Shown: positions 36,045 through 45,345, counted from the first letter of the stretch. The stretch is 64,000 nucleotides of DNA from Deinococcus taeanensis (GCF_020229735.1 NZ_CP083459.1:248001-312000), one strand, 5' to 3'. Notes: a model not told the origin generated them from the sequence alone. Translations and numbers: made by a program.

Positions 36045-36898
36045 CGCCCGAGGCGACCCCACAATCCCAGACCCCGTTGAAGCGGGAGATGGTGGGATTT
36101 GTCCGCCCGCGCTTTGGCTTTGGGGTCACCGAACGGCGGGCATGTCGCCAGCTGGGCTTCTGGCGATCCACACACAGGCACAACAGCCCTGGACAGGAAA
36201 AAGACGAAACCTTGAAGACCCGGCTGCGAGAGTTGGCAGGCGAACGACCTCGGTTCGGTGACCGTCGTCTCCATGTGATGCTGGAGCGCGAAGGACACAG
36301 GGTGAACCACAAACGGGCGTACCGGATGTACCGTGCTGAAGGGCTGGCTGTGCGTCGCAAGGCCCGCAAGAGGCTGGCCGCCGGAGAACGGCTGCACAAA
36401 CCGCTCGTTTGTGCAGCGAATCAGCGCTGGAGCATGGATGTCATGTCCGATCAACTGGCCTCAGGGCAGCGCTTCCGGGTGTTCAACGTGGTGGACGACT
36501 TTACCCGGGAATGCCTGCTCATGCATGTCGGCACTTCGATCACCGGTGCAGATGTCGCCCGATTGCTGACCGGCGTGCTGGCTGAGCGCGCTCAACCAGC
36601 CATGATTGTCACTGACAATGGCCCGGAATTCATCAGCAAAGCGCTGGATCAATGGGCCCACGAACGCGGGATCGTCCTCCACCTCAACCGCCCTGGAAAG
36701 CCCACCGAGAATGCCTATATCGAGAGTTTCAATGGGCGGGTCCGGGATGAGTGCCTGAATCTCCATTGGTTTCAGGCGCTGCCTCGGGCCCGTCTGATCG
36801 TGTCTGCCTGGCACCAGGACGACAACCAGATCCGTCCGCACAGTTCCCTCGACAACCACTCACCTCAAACGTTTGCCCGCCTGATACAGGCGGGCTGA
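36038..36898 (+). CDS. IS3-family transposase OrfB (IS407-like)
   Basis: 286-aa integrase with SMDVMSDQL (D), IVTDNGPEF (D) and NAYIESFNGRVRDEC (E). The frame starts within the A6G site, as expected for an OrfAB frameshift product. The frame is intact, although orfA carries a stop. Confidence 0.85.
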   Translation: MVTPEATPQSQTPLKREMVGFVRPRFGFGVTERRACRQLGFWRSTHRHNSPGQEKDETLKTRLRELAGERPRFGDRRLHVMLEREGHRVNHKRAYRMYRAEGLAVRRKARKRLAAGERLHKPLVCAANQRWSMDVMSDQLASGQRFRVFNVVDDFTRECLLMHVGTSITGADVARLLTGVLAERAQPAMIVTDNGPEFISKALDQWAHERGIVLHLNRPGKPTENAYIESFNGRVRDECLNLHWFQALPRARLIVSAWHQDDNQIRPHSSLDNHSPQTFARLIQAG

Positions 36899-36947
36899 GG
36901 TACGATTTCATTGCAACCGGACTGGACCGACCGAGGGGGGAACCTCA

Positions 36948-37747
36948 TGCTGAGCAGCAAGCGGTGATTCAGGCGATCATCGAAGGTGATCCCCGCGAGC
37001 GTGGCTTTGAAACCAGTGCCTGGACCACCCTGCGTATTCGGGAGGTGATCGGTCTGAAGTTCGGGGTCTGGCTCAATCGTGGGCATCTCTCGCGCACACT
37101 CAGACACTGGGGGTTCTCGTATCAGCGGCCCGCGGTGCGGGCCGTGGAACGTAACGAAGAAGAAGTGGCCACCTGGGTTCGAGTACACGGTGAGGCGCTG
37201 GAAAAAAATCGCTGAGGGCGACACCGTGGCCTTCCTGGACGAACGCGGGTTCAGCTTCAAAACGATTAGGGTGCGCACCTGGGGCCGCTGTGGGCAGCCG
37301 CCAGTGGTTCCCACCCGGCTGCGTCGGGAACACCTCTGCGTGATCGGAGCGATCACCACGGGCGGCCAGTTTTTCCAGCACACCCATCACGGCGCGGTTC
37401 GTTCGCCTCAGGTTGTCGCCTTCCTCGAGCACCTGTTGCGTCATATCGCGGGAGAGGTCGTCGTGGTCCTGGACCGGGCCATGATTCACCGCGCCAAAGT
37501 CGTTCAGGCGTTCGTGGCGGGCCACGAACGCCTGTCGCTGGTCTCTCTCCCGGGAGACGCGCCAGAACTCAATCCCATTGAGTTGGTCTGGGCGGACATC
37601 AAACGGAATCTCTTGGGAAACTTCTGCGCCCCGACGGTCCGTGCGTTGAAAGCTCGCCTGACCTTGGGTTGGCAACGGATTCGCCGTAAAGACCGCCCGC
37701 TGGCATTCATCCGGGCCACGCCTTTGACCGCTTCGTTACCGACTTAA
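36948..37747 (+). pseudogene. IS630-family transposase, 5'-truncated, frame change at A7
   Basis: The first frame gives an HTH part (WTTLRIREVIGLKFGVWLNR, GHLSRTLRHWGFSYQRP). A run of seven A at 37202-37208 joins it to the DDE part: TVAFLDERGFSFKTI (D), VVVVLDRAMIH (D) and PELNPIELVWADIKRNL (E). Programmed frameshifting at A-runs is known in IS630 elements, so the frame change may be functional. The N-terminus is replaced by the IS407-like end, so the element is dead. Confidence 0.8.
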
Positions 37748-37917
37748 GCACAGATCAGTAAGTTGCCAGAACGCGTGAAACTGAGGCAGGCCCAGCTGTG
37801 CTCAACACACAAAAGTGTCAGGTGCTGGGGAGTACGGTCTTGACATCAGGGCGGGCGCGCCTTTGCCGACAATCACGCCTGCAGAACCACCATGCTGCGG
37901 ACCTTCCGAGTGACGTA

Positions 37918-37947
37918 GGCCACTTGCACGGTACCGTGCAAGTGGCC
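37918..37947. promoter_or_regulatory. Perfect 30-bp palindrome
   Basis: GGCCACTTGCACGG followed by its exact inverse around TA, with no loop. It lies between the IS630 remnant and the beta-propeller gene. It could be a regulator binding site, a cruciform or a terminator stem for leftover transcription. Confidence 0.5.
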
Positions 37948-38115
37948 TTCCCAATCTCGGCTCGTCACGATCAGCAGTGAGTGACCGATGTGCACGAGTT
38001 TTTATAGTCGCCGCTGCCAGGGGAACTTCGCAAGATGGAGGCAAGGCTGAACGTTCTCTTAGTGACCCTCAGCGAGAGGCAGTCGCCCACTTGAGCCCTC
38101 AGCCCAGGAGACAGC

Positions 38116-39969
38116 ATGCGCAAGGAATGTCCAATAGGCATCTACCCGACCGTTACGTCCCACCCCCAGGTTTCCGTGGGCGCAGCGCTGCTGCTGAGCG
38201 CCGCCCTGATCGGGTGCAGCCCGCCCGCCGACCCTCCCAGTGCCACCCTGACGGGCGGGCTGCTGCTGGAAGCGGAAGCTGCTGAGGTGGAGGCGACACT
38301 CACGCCGGAAACCGTCACGGACCCCCGCTCTGGCGGTCGGCCGATCATCGACGCGGACGCCAGTGGCGGGCGGGCCATCATTCTGCTCGGCACCAACGAC
38401 CTCGTCCGGTTCACGGTGCCCCACCACCTCCCCGCTGGCCGTTACAGGATCGCGATCCGAGGCCGTGGCGAGCAGTACGAGGGCGCCCCCATCGTGGCGC
38501 TGAGCAATGGAACCCGGCAGCGCATCGGGACGGCCACGCTGGACAACACCGCCTACGCGGTGAAGCCCCTCGGCGAAGCGGATGTTCGTCCGGGCGAAAC
38601 GCTGCATTTAACCTTCCTCAACGACTTGTACGCCGGTCGGGGTTGGGACCGCAACGCCATCGTCGATTACCTTGTGATCGAGCCGGTCGGGGCGTCCTCC
38701 TCCTTCCTGCGGCAATTCGGGACGGACCAGGCGGATGATGCAAACGCCGTCACCTCGGACGGGCATGGCTCCACCTACGTGGTCGGCACCACGAACGGCG
38801 CGTTCCCCGGGCAGACCCGGGCGCATCCTTCCGGGCCGGAGCTCTTCGTCCGCAAGGTCGACGTGAACGGTCGGGAACTCTGGACGCGGCAGCTCGGCGC
38901 TACGACCTCAGCCCACAGCACACAGATCTACCCCGCCGACGTTCGCCTGGACGCCGCCGGCAACCTCTACGTCTGCGGGCTGGTGCATGGGCGTCTTCCT
39001 GGTTTTGATGGCGAGAACTTCGCCGGGGACGCCTTCGTCCTGAAGTACACCCCGGACGGTACGCTCGCATGGTCCAGGCAGTTCAGTTCGCACCCCTCAT
39101 GGCATGACGACGCTGAAGCCGTGACCATCGACGCGAGCGGGAACGTGTACGTCGTAGGCAACACCGTTGGGGCGTTCGACCCGGCCTTCAATCCGCTGGT
39201 GGGCGAGGAAACAAGCTTCATTCGCAAATACAGCCCGGACGGGCGCGCATTGTGGACGCGGCAGTTCGCGGCGACCGAGAGCGTCACGGTGGTGAACGGC
39301 ACGCAACGCCTGCGTTCCGGAAGTGCGGTGAGTGACGCCGGCATGGATACGCACGGCAACCTCTACGTCACCGGGAACACCAGGGTGCCTTTTCCCGGTC
39401 AGCGGCAGTCTGGGAAGGAAGACGGTTTCCTCCAGGCGTACGCGCCGGACGGTTCCGAGCGCTGGACCCGTCAATTCGGGACTGGAGCGGCGGGCGATGC
39501 CGTATTTCCCCGAGGCCTCGCTGTCGATGCAAGCGGCAACAGTTACCTTGCCGGCAACGTCTATGGCACGTTTCCAGGACAGGCAAACAGCGGGGCCGGG
39601 GATGCCTTCTTGAGCAAGTTCCTGTCAGACGGCGCCGCCGCCTGGACCCGGCAGTGGGGTGACGCCGACACCGAACAGGTTAGGGCCGTCGCCATCGGGC
39701 CGGACAGTCAAGCCTTCGTGACCTGGCACTCGCTGCCGTCCACCTCCGGTGGCGTCATCGACGTGTTCGTGAAGCGCTTTGCGGCCAACGGCGCACCCGG
39801 CATGCAGCAGCAGATTGCCACGCCCGCCAATGACTTCTCCGGCGATGTCCACGTTGATTCATCCGGTCATGTTTATGTGGCTGGCAGCACCGAAGGGGTC
39901 TTTCCAGGCCAGCGTTCCGAGGGTGAACTCGACGCGTTCGTCATGAAAATGGCACCCGCACGACCCTGA
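38116..39969 (+). CDS. SBBP-repeat beta-propeller lipoprotein
   Basis: The signal peptide ends in the lipobox LSAALIGC (cysteine about residue 34). Residues about 50-195 form a carbohydrate-binding-like beta-sandwich (GGRPIIDADASGGRAIILLG, FTVPHHLPAGRYRIAIRGRG). Residues about 200-617 contain about seven SBBP blades with repeated patterns W(T/S)RQFG, A.DASGN.YV.G.T and F.G....G..DAF. Blade proteins of this kind are surface-exposed and usually bind ligands; no enzyme motif seen. 617 aa, intact. Confidence 0.85.
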   Translation: MRKECPIGIYPTVTSHPQVSVGAALLLSAALIGCSPPADPPSATLTGGLLLEAEAAEVEATLTPETVTDPRSGGRPIIDADASGGRAIILLGTNDLVRFTVPHHLPAGRYRIAIRGRGEQYEGAPIVALSNGTRQRIGTATLDNTAYAVKPLGEADVRPGETLHLTFLNDLYAGRGWDRNAIVDYLVIEPVGASSSFLRQFGTDQADDANAVTSDGHGSTYVVGTTNGAFPGQTRAHPSGPELFVRKVDVNGRELWTRQLGATTSAHSTQIYPADVRLDAAGNLYVCGLVHGRLPGFDGENFAGDAFVLKYTPDGTLAWSRQFSSHPSWHDDAEAVTIDASGNVYVVGNTVGAFDPAFNPLVGEETSFIRKYSPDGRALWTRQFAATESVTVVNGTQRLRSGSAVSDAGMDTHGNLYVTGNTRVPFPGQRQSGKEDGFLQAYAPDGSERWTRQFGTGAAGDAVFPRGLAVDASGNSYLAGNVYGTFPGQANSGAGDAFLSKFLSDGAAAWTRQWGDADTEQVRAVAIGPDSQAFVTWHSLPSTSGGVIDVFVKRFAANGAPGMQQQIATPANDFSGDVHVDSSGHVYVAGSTEGVFPGQRSEGELDAFVMKMAPARP

Positions 39970-39975
39970 ATCTGG

Positions 39976-40740
39976 CGGGGTTGTGGCAAGTTGTTGGCGT
40001 CAAGGCGATGAAAGAGCCTCGGTGAGACAGGTGGCCTGAAATTCAGGCCACCTGTCTCGCGACGTCGCGCCAACGCACGAAAGCCCGTTTTTGGTGGTGA
40101 GGACGATGATGCGTGGGAAGCGTGCAGCGGGCCGGATGGTGCAGAGTCGTGATGCGAGCGTGCAGGTCAAGAACTCCCTGTGCTCGTCGCCGTGATCTCA
40201 AGCCGCGTTGCTGGCGCTCTTGTCGTCGTGTGGGACGATGGGACTGCTCAACCAGAGTGTTGCAGCGAGCCGCGGAGACCACCGGGACGTGCGCCACACC
40301 GTGGAGTACCGGAGAAGGGCTGCACCGTCACGCCACAGCTTGTCCGTGTGCACCGCGAGCGGCACACCATGTTCACCCAGGAACCGGGCACAGAATGACT
40401 TGGCCGCTTCAGTGTCTCGGCGTCGTTGCAAGAAGACGTCCAGGGCGACGCCATGTTCGTCGACGGCCTGCCACAACCCTTGGGTGACGCCGCCGACGCC
40501 CACGTGCATCTCGTCGAGATGCCACCGGGAATCCTGACGGGGTTCCCGGTGGCGCAGGCCCTCGGCGAACAGGTCGCTGAACTTGATGCCCCAGGTGCGG
40601 ATGAACTCGCGGGTGACGACAATTCCTCGTTCCAGCAGGAGTTCCATGACGTCCCGATAACTCAGCGTGAAGCGGTGGTCCAGCCCAATGGCGTACCCAA
40701 TGACCTCAAGCGGGAATCGGTCGCTGGTAAGCTTCTGACC
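39976..40740 (-). pseudogene. IS6-family element, truncated and frameshifted
   Basis: The left end GGTTGTGGCAAGTTGTTGGCG matches the complete IS6 at 62153. The transposase is readable as ELLLERGIVVTREFIRTWGI, WHLDEMHVGVGGVTQGLWQA, then HTDKLWRDGAAL, and in another frame NTLVEQSHRPTRRQERQQRG. The N-terminal end is cut near 40740 after the segment matching LNGQKL. The next 100 bp (frame VGETLPDDWNAFIAGVPDD, stop TAG at about 40840) look like the tail of another broken gene. Confidence 0.8.
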
Positions 40741-40891
40741 GCGAGGTGGGTGAAACCTTGCCCGACGACTGGAACGCCTTCATCGCAGGAGTCCCCGACG
40801 ACCCAGCGGCGCCAGCCCCCCTGTTCCTGACCGGCGCATAGCCGGCCCCCGCGCATCCTGACTGACAAAGGAGGGGGAACAGAAGGATTAT

Positions 40892-41007
40892 TGGTAGTCC
40901 GTTGATTTGTCCGGCAATTGCATCCCAGTCGCAGTGGAGGCTGATGTCAACATTCCTCTTGGAATGCGTGCTGAACGTCGTTCCTTTCCAGAGTCAACGG
41001 ACTACCA
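40892..41007. repeat. Miniature inverted-repeat element (MITE), copy 2
   Basis: Ends TGGTAGTCCGTTGATTTGT and AGTCAACGGACTACCA; interior nearly identical to copy 1 at 25062-25172. It sits between two IS6 remnants. Its right flank (TTCTTGAGAACGGC) matches the inverse of copy 1's left flank. Confidence 0.85.
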
Positions 41008-41016
41008 TTCTTGAGA

Positions 41017-41130
41017 ACGGCAGACATGCGTCTGGGCCCGCTGCGTGAGCGGGAAGCGGTGATATAGCCGCAGGGCGTACCCGATCATGCGCAAGGGAAA
41101 ACGGTGGGGGTTGAGCTTCCGATCACTCAC
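41017..41130 (-). pseudogene. IS6-family transposase N-terminal fragment
   Basis: The minus frame reads DRKLNPHRFPLRMIGYALRL, then YHRFPLTQRA, the typical start of IS6 transposases (FP...I..AL.LY.R...). About 35 residues, cut at the MITE side. Confidence 0.6.
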
Positions 41131-41200
41131 GGCTCGTGAGCCTATTCACGTTCAGTTGCCAGAACCTGTAGAAGCAGTCCCAGACGCACCTCTCTGTGTA

Positions 41201-41803
41201 TCAGCGCAGCAGTTGCACCTTGAGCAGCTCGGCGAGCCAGGCCTGGTAGTCGTCCGGCGACCACCCCCATTCCACCACCAGTTCCTGATACACCTCGGCC
41301 CGTGTCAGGGCGAGGTAGATGGCCGCCGCCCGGTCTGGCGTCACGCGGTAGTCGCCCGCCCAGGATCGAACGATCCTACTGATGTTGGTGCGTCGGCCAG
41401 CGAGTGCGGCCTTGAGTTCGGTCGCTGCCTCGGCATCCATGGCGGCGGCGCTGTGGTAGATCGTGACCATCTGGGCGCTGCGCTCCCATTGCTGCCGCGT
41501 GGCCTGCGCAGCGAGGTCCAGACGGCGTCCGGGGTTCGTTTCGGCGCTCGCCTGGGCGTACACCTCGCGCTGCCCCGAGTCCTGGTGCCAGGCTTCTCGG
41601 ATCACCTTCAGGATGCCGAGTTTGTTGGTGTAGATCGTGTACACCGTACTGACCGCCACGCCCGCCCTGGCGGCGATGGCGTCCATGGTGGTGAGGCCGT
41701 AGCCCTGCTCGATGAAGAGCTCGGTGGCAGCCTGGACGATGAGCGCCCGGGTGGCGAGGGCCTGACGTTGGCGGTGGGTCAGCGTGGAGTTGCGTTCGGT
41801 CAT
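41201..41803 (-). CDS. TetR-family regulator (AcrR-like)
   Basis: 200-aa protein with the HTH LATRALIVQAATELFIEQGY, then TMDAIAARAGVAVSTVYTIY, followed by a helical effector domain. Divergent from the SnoaL-like gene, with a 56-bp shared promoter containing the palindrome TGTAGTT-C-AACTACA. Probably represses itself and the neighbour, with an unknown ligand. Unlike the other two TetR proteins in the window it has a different DNA site. Confidence 0.88.
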   Translation of the reverse strand: MTERNSTLTHRQRQALATRALIVQAATELFIEQGYGLTTMDAIAARAGVAVSTVYTIYTNKLGILKVIREAWHQDSGQREVYAQASAETNPGRRLDLAAQATRQQWERSAQMVTIYHSAAAMDAEAATELKAALAGRRTNISRIVRSWAGDYRVTPDRAAAIYLALTRAEVYQELVVEWGWSPDDYQAWLAELLKVQLLR

Positions 41804-41827
41804 CCAGGAGAGTATAACTTGTTTTAG

Positions 41828-41842
41828 TGTAGTTCAACTACA
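41828..41842. promoter_or_regulatory. Putative TetR operator TGTAGTTCAACTACA
   Basis: Perfect 7-bp inverted arms around one base, in the 56-bp divergent intergenic region of the TetR and SnoaL-like genes. Confidence 0.6.
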
Positions 41843-41859
41843 TTCAGTGGAGGTCAGGT

Positions 41860-42282
41860 ATGAACAGTACCGACGTGGTTCGCCAGATGATCGAACGCGC
41901 CTTCAACACCGGGGATCTCGGTGCGGTGGACGAGCTCCTCGCACCCGGTGCCGTCGACCACCAGGAGACCCCCGACACCAATTTCAGGGTGCACCTGAAA
42001 CAGGTCATCAGCATGCTCAGGACCGCTTTCCCAGACCTTCACTTCGAGATTCAACACCTGCTGAGTGACGGTGACATCGTCGCCATGAATTCCGTGATGA
42101 CGGGCACACACAGCGGCCCGTTCCGCGGCCTGCCCGCGACCGGCCGGAGCGTTCGGGTGCGGCACATGCACTTCGTTCACGTGGTCGGCGGCCAGGGACA
42201 TGACCTGTGGCACCTGTGGGACATGCCGGAGCTCATGAAACAGCTGACCCCTGAACCCTCCCACGCAGCGCCGGTCCCCTGA
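41860..42282 (+). CDS. SnoaL-like polyketide-cyclase/ester-cyclase family protein
   Basis: 140 aa, with GGAGG before the ATG. The pattern MIERAFNTGDLGAVDELLAP, VHLKQVISMLRTAFPDLHFE, VAMNSVMTGTHSGPF and ending DMPELMKQL matches NTF2-like SnoaL-type proteins with the conserved His/Asp/Trp pocket. These enzymes usually act on small aromatic or lactone substrates; many are uncharacterised. Its expression is probably controlled by the divergent TetR. Confidence 0.85.
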   Translation: MNSTDVVRQMIERAFNTGDLGAVDELLAPGAVDHQETPDTNFRVHLKQVISMLRTAFPDLHFEIQHLLSDGDIVAMNSVMTGTHSGPFRGLPATGRSVRVRHMHFVHVVGGQGHDLWHLWDMPELMKQLTPEPSHAAPVP

Positions 42283-42304
42283 AGTCCACGAGGAGGCACG
42301 AGTC

Positions 42305-42442
42305 ATGTCATCAGCAGCGGCACCACTCCGCGAGGCGTGCCACCGGCCCTACGGCATTCCGGGATACCACCTGCTGTACCGCCTTGGGGTGACCCCCTGG
42401 GACACCAGCCGCGTCCCTGCGGAGTTGGTGCTGGTCCGTTGA
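42305..42442 (+). pseudogene. SAM-dependent methyltransferase, N-terminal stub
   Basis: After an AGGAGG-like site the frame reads MSSAAAPLREACHRPYGIPG, then LLYRLGVTPWDTSRVPAELV, a common start of class I methyltransferases (YRLG..PWD.....P.ELV). It stops in the MITE that begins at 42426, before the SAM-binding glycine loop, so it is non-functional. It would have formed an operon with the SnoaL-like gene. Confidence 0.65.
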
Positions 42443-42548
42443 CTTCTCGGTGGGACATGTCCTGCAGGGACTTCTCACCTCGTTTGTCGACTTCCTGGGC
42501 TGTACGTGCTGAACGCCATTTCGCTACGGAGTCAACGGACTTCCACCA
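42426..42548. repeat. Miniature inverted-repeat element (MITE), copy 3, diverged
   Basis: Ends TGGTGCTGGTCCGTTGACT and AGTCAACGGACTTCCACCA. It shares TCCGTTGACT ends and the CGTGCTGAACG segment with copies 1 and 2, but the interior is different. It interrupts the methyltransferase gene. Confidence 0.7.
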
Positions 42549-42639
42549 GGACCGCTTCGCGTCATGCCGACCGACCCCATCTCTCCGGACGAGGCGCCCT
42601 GTCTGCCCGGAGCCCAGACCAGCAGGGCAAGGATCCTCC

Positions 42640-43140
42640 ATGCTTCCACAAGTCCTGACCGCCGCTGCCGGCGCCCTGCTGCTCTCCAGTGCCCTGGCCC
42701 AGTCCTCACCCCAGCGGTACTACCGCCTCCAGCTCAAGCTGAATGGCCAGTACCTGGACGCTGACCACTGCACCGCCACCCTGGGCCTGAACCCGGGCTC
42801 GTCGTATGCAGGAGGAGCGTGCCAACTCTGGACGCTCGTTCACACGGGCGGCGGCTGGTACAAGATTCAGCTCAAATCCAACGGGCAGTTCCTGGACGCC
42901 GACCACTGCGCCAGCCCCGTGACCCTCAACCCCGGCTCGACCTCCGCGGGCGGCGCCTGCCAGTTGTGGCGTTTCGTTCCCGCCGGCGGCGGCTGGTACA
43001 AGATTCAGCTCAAATCCAACGGGCAGTTTCTGGACGCCGCCTCCTGCGCCACGCCCATCTCCCTGAATCCAGGGTCCACCTACGCCGGCGGCGCCTGCCA
43101 GCTCTGGAAACTGATCCCCGAGTCGGTCCGCATCAACTGA
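42640..43140 (+). CDS. Secreted lectin-like protein with three beta-trefoil repeats
   Basis: Signal peptide about residues 1-20 (LTAAAGALLLSSALA). Three about 47-residue repeats follow: YRLQLKLNGQYLDADHC, YKIQLKSNGQFLDADHC and YKIQLKSNGQFLDAASC, each ending GGACQLW. The Q-x-W-like and ricin-type pattern suggests a beta-trefoil carbohydrate-binding protein. Exported, 166 aa. It starts a run of exported-protein genes to 46050. Confidence 0.75.
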   Translation: MLPQVLTAAAGALLLSSALAQSSPQRYYRLQLKLNGQYLDADHCTATLGLNPGSSYAGGACQLWTLVHTGGGWYKIQLKSNGQFLDADHCASPVTLNPGSTSAGGACQLWRFVPAGGGWYKIQLKSNGQFLDAASCATPISLNPGSTYAGGACQLWKLIPESVRIN

Positions 43141-43247
43141 CGGCCGGAACTGCATCGGTTGAGGAGAATCGCCTCAAGCCGTGTGCCCTGAGCGACCCCA
43201 CCGCGACACGCAGGCGGGCAAGGGGGCAGTGCCCGACACTGGGCGAG

Positions 43248-43562
43248 GTGGTGGGGCGCTGGGGGGCACCGGTTGCCCCGTGTCCTCCGGCCCTCGTCTT
43301 TCTCCATCCGCCTGGCTCAGCCCCCGAGGAGGTCACCGCGTGGCGACCACAGAGGAAGATCAAGAAGGAGGGCAGGACCCCACCGGACTGCTCCCGCCTC
43401 TGTGCACACTGCCTGCGGGCCGTCCCCACCACCTCCGTCGGGCGCTACTGCGTGAACGACGGCACCCGCCTGCGGCAAGCCTGCTGCCACTGCGGCGCTC
43501 CCACTACTTCAAACTCCAGCGCCTCTCCCCTCCCTGGCCCTGGCGACCACCCCACCGCATGA
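43248..43562 (+). CDS. Possible small zinc-ribbon protein
   Basis: From a GTG at 43248 the frame carries Cys pairs CSRLCAHC and YCVNDGT, then CCHCGAP, like a zinc ribbon (CxxC...C...CxxC). The 104-aa product has a Ser/Pro-rich tail. Start uncertain, no good ribosome binding site. It may be a real cysteine-rich small protein. Confidence 0.4.
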   Translation: MVGRWGAPVAPCPPALVFLHPPGSAPEEVTAWRPQRKIKKEGRTPPDCSRLCAHCLRAVPTTSVGRYCVNDGTRLRQACCHCGAPTTSNSSASPLPGPGDHPTA

Positions 43563-43636
43563 GCGTGAGCGCTCAGCACACCGTCTGACGGCTTTGTCCA
43601 CCGCCCCCACCCCTCCACCCTCACACCGGAGTTTCC

Positions 43637-43771
43637 ATGACCCGAAGCAACCGCTTCACCCTGCTGCTCTGCCTGGCCCTCCTGCTCGCCGCCTGTGGAG
43701 GCGGCGCCCCGACGCCTCAGGCCCAGGGCACCTGGGAAACCAGTACCTGGGATACCGCAGCCTGGCAGTAA
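43637..43771 (+). CDS. Tiny lipoprotein (44 aa)
   Basis: MTRSNRFTLLLCLALLLAAC is a complete lipoprotein signal, followed by GGGAPTPQAQGTWETSTWDT, ending AAWQ. CCGGAG lies upstream of the ATG. It is 25 bp before the Gly-rich repeat gene and probably in the same operon. Family unknown. Confidence 0.65.
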   Translation: MTRSNRFTLLLCLALLLAACGGGAPTPQAQGTWETSTWDTAAWQ

Positions 43772-43796
43772 CCTCTGCCTCCACAGGAGGTCTGAC

Positions 43797-45314
43797 ATGA
43801 ACTTCAAAGGCACCAACAGCTTTCTCCTGGGCGCGCTGCTCTTTCCGCTGGGCGCGCTGGCCGCCGAAACCTTCACCACGTTCCAGCCGGGCACGCCCAT
43901 CCGGGCAGCCGAGGTCAACGCCAATTTCAGCGCCCTAAAGGCGGGAATTGCCGCTCTGGAATCAGGGAAACAGACCAAACTGACCGCCACGCCCTGCGCG
44001 GCCGGTCAATTCGTGCAGGGCGTGACCGAGGCCGGCGCACTGAGCTGCGGAGTCGATCAGATCGGCGCGGCGGGCAGTGCGGGCGTGGCCAGCCTGAACG
44101 GCAAGACCGGCAGCCTGGCCCTGGAAGCGGGCACAGGCCTCAAGATCGACAGTGCCCAGGCCGGCAAACTTATCCTGAGTGCCACCAGCACGGGTGGCGG
44201 CAGCCTGGCTCTACCCTTTACCGCCACCGCCAGCGGCAACACACCCGCCTTCTCGGTGACCAACGCCGCCGGCATCGCCCTGAGCGGTTCGAGCACCGAC
44301 GGCCACGCCGTGTACGGCATCAGTGTCAAGGGATACGGGGTCAGTGCGTACTCGGAGTCCAGTTTTGGCGTGGTGGGCTTTACGAATACGGGCGTTGCAG
44401 GTGTATACGGCGAATCCAAGGTCAGCGGCGCGGCGGGCGTGCGCGGCGTGAATTCGGTGGGTCCGGGCTCGTCGGGCGTCTGGGGCGAGAGTGTGCCGGG
44501 CTCGGGCGTGCGCGGCAGCAGCACCTCGGGCTCGGGTGTGCTGGGCACCGCCGAGAAGGGCTACGGCGTGAAGGGTTCGGTCAGCGCCTCCGGGACCGGC
44601 GTCTACGGCGAGAACACCTCTGGCTCGGCCGGTGCCGGGGTCCAGGGCCGCGCAGACCCCGTCAACTCGGTGGGCGTGGGTGGTCTCAGCTCTGCCGGGA
44701 CGGGTGTGCAGGGCACGAGCGCGAGCGGCACCGGCGTGCGCGGCACCTCCGGGAGCGGCGGCACCGGCGTTGAGGGCGCCGTAACTGGTGCCAGCGGCTT
44801 CGGCGTCAAGGGCACGCATGCCAGCAACGGCTTCGGTGTCTACGGCCACTCGCCCAGCGGTGTGGGTGTGGGCGGAGAGTCGTCGGGCAGCATCGGCGTG
44901 CAGGGCACCGGGCCGATTGCCATGAAGGCCGTGGGGAACGCGGTGCAGAGCGTCGGTGCGGGCGGCTGGGCCAAGGGTATGGTCATCGTGGACGTGACCA
45001 GACCCGCCGGGCAGCAGATTGTGCGCTGCTACAACTCGCAAGTGACAGGCGCCGCCATGACCACCGCGCCCTGTGGGTATTCCATCGAAAGTAGCACCGG
45101 GCAGTGGCGCGTCGTGTTCGGCTTCGATACACGCACCACCTTTGCCGCCGCCACGCTGACCGATAACCAGGGTCAGTGTTTCGATCTTCCATGCAAATTT
45201 CCTACCATTTCAGGTGTCCTATACGAGAACGATTCAGTCGTCGTGGTGACTCGTTTCGCCGCCAGCTACGCCTACGCCAACCCCTACCAGGGCTTCACAC
45301 TGATCCTGTACTGA
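43797..45314 (+). CDS. Secreted Gly-rich repeat protein
   Basis: AGGAGG before the ATG. Signal about residues 1-22 (SFLLGALLFPLGALA), then an Ala/Gly region and about 20 short repeats of the type GVxGTSxSGTGV from residue about 160 to 390, as in collagen-like or beta-solenoid surface proteins. A globular C-terminal domain with Cys pairs (RCYNSQVTGAAMTTAPC, QGQCFDLPC) ends FTLILY. Probably a surface or fibre-like structure; the C-terminal domain may form the trimeric cap. 505 aa. Confidence 0.75.
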   Translation: MNFKGTNSFLLGALLFPLGALAAETFTTFQPGTPIRAAEVNANFSALKAGIAALESGKQTKLTATPCAAGQFVQGVTEAGALSCGVDQIGAAGSAGVASLNGKTGSLALEAGTGLKIDSAQAGKLILSATSTGGGSLALPFTATASGNTPAFSVTNAAGIALSGSSTDGHAVYGISVKGYGVSAYSESSFGVVGFTNTGVAGVYGESKVSGAAGVRGVNSVGPGSSGVWGESVPGSGVRGSSTSGSGVLGTAEKGYGVKGSVSASGTGVYGENTSGSAGAGVQGRADPVNSVGVGGLSSAGTGVQGTSASGTGVRGTSGSGGTGVEGAVTGASGFGVKGTHASNGFGVYGHSPSGVGVGGESSGSIGVQGTGPIAMKAVGNAVQSVGAGGWAKGMVIVDVTRPAGQQIVRCYNSQVTGAAMTTAPCGYSIESSTGQWRVVFGFDTRTTFAAATLTDNQGQCFDLPCKFPTISGVLYENDSVVVVTRFAASYAYANPYQGFTLILY

Positions 45315-45345
45315 GGGTCAGACGGGGAGCTGCTCAGGAGAATCC

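Larger units (their letters stand above)
35721..36947 (+). mobile_element. IS3-family (IS407-like) insertion sequence
   Basis: Inverted repeats TGACCCCTGTTTCTCGGTCC on the left, and on the right the inverse TGAGGTT...CTCGGTCGGTCC, about 1.23 kb. It carries orfA (with a nonsense codon) and orfB, and an A6G string at 36032-36038. It truncates an IS630 element on its right side. No target duplication is apparent. Confidence 0.8.

Noticed and set aside
35721..36947. Target duplication at the IS407-like element
   Set aside because: Left flank GACG and right flank TGCT do not match.
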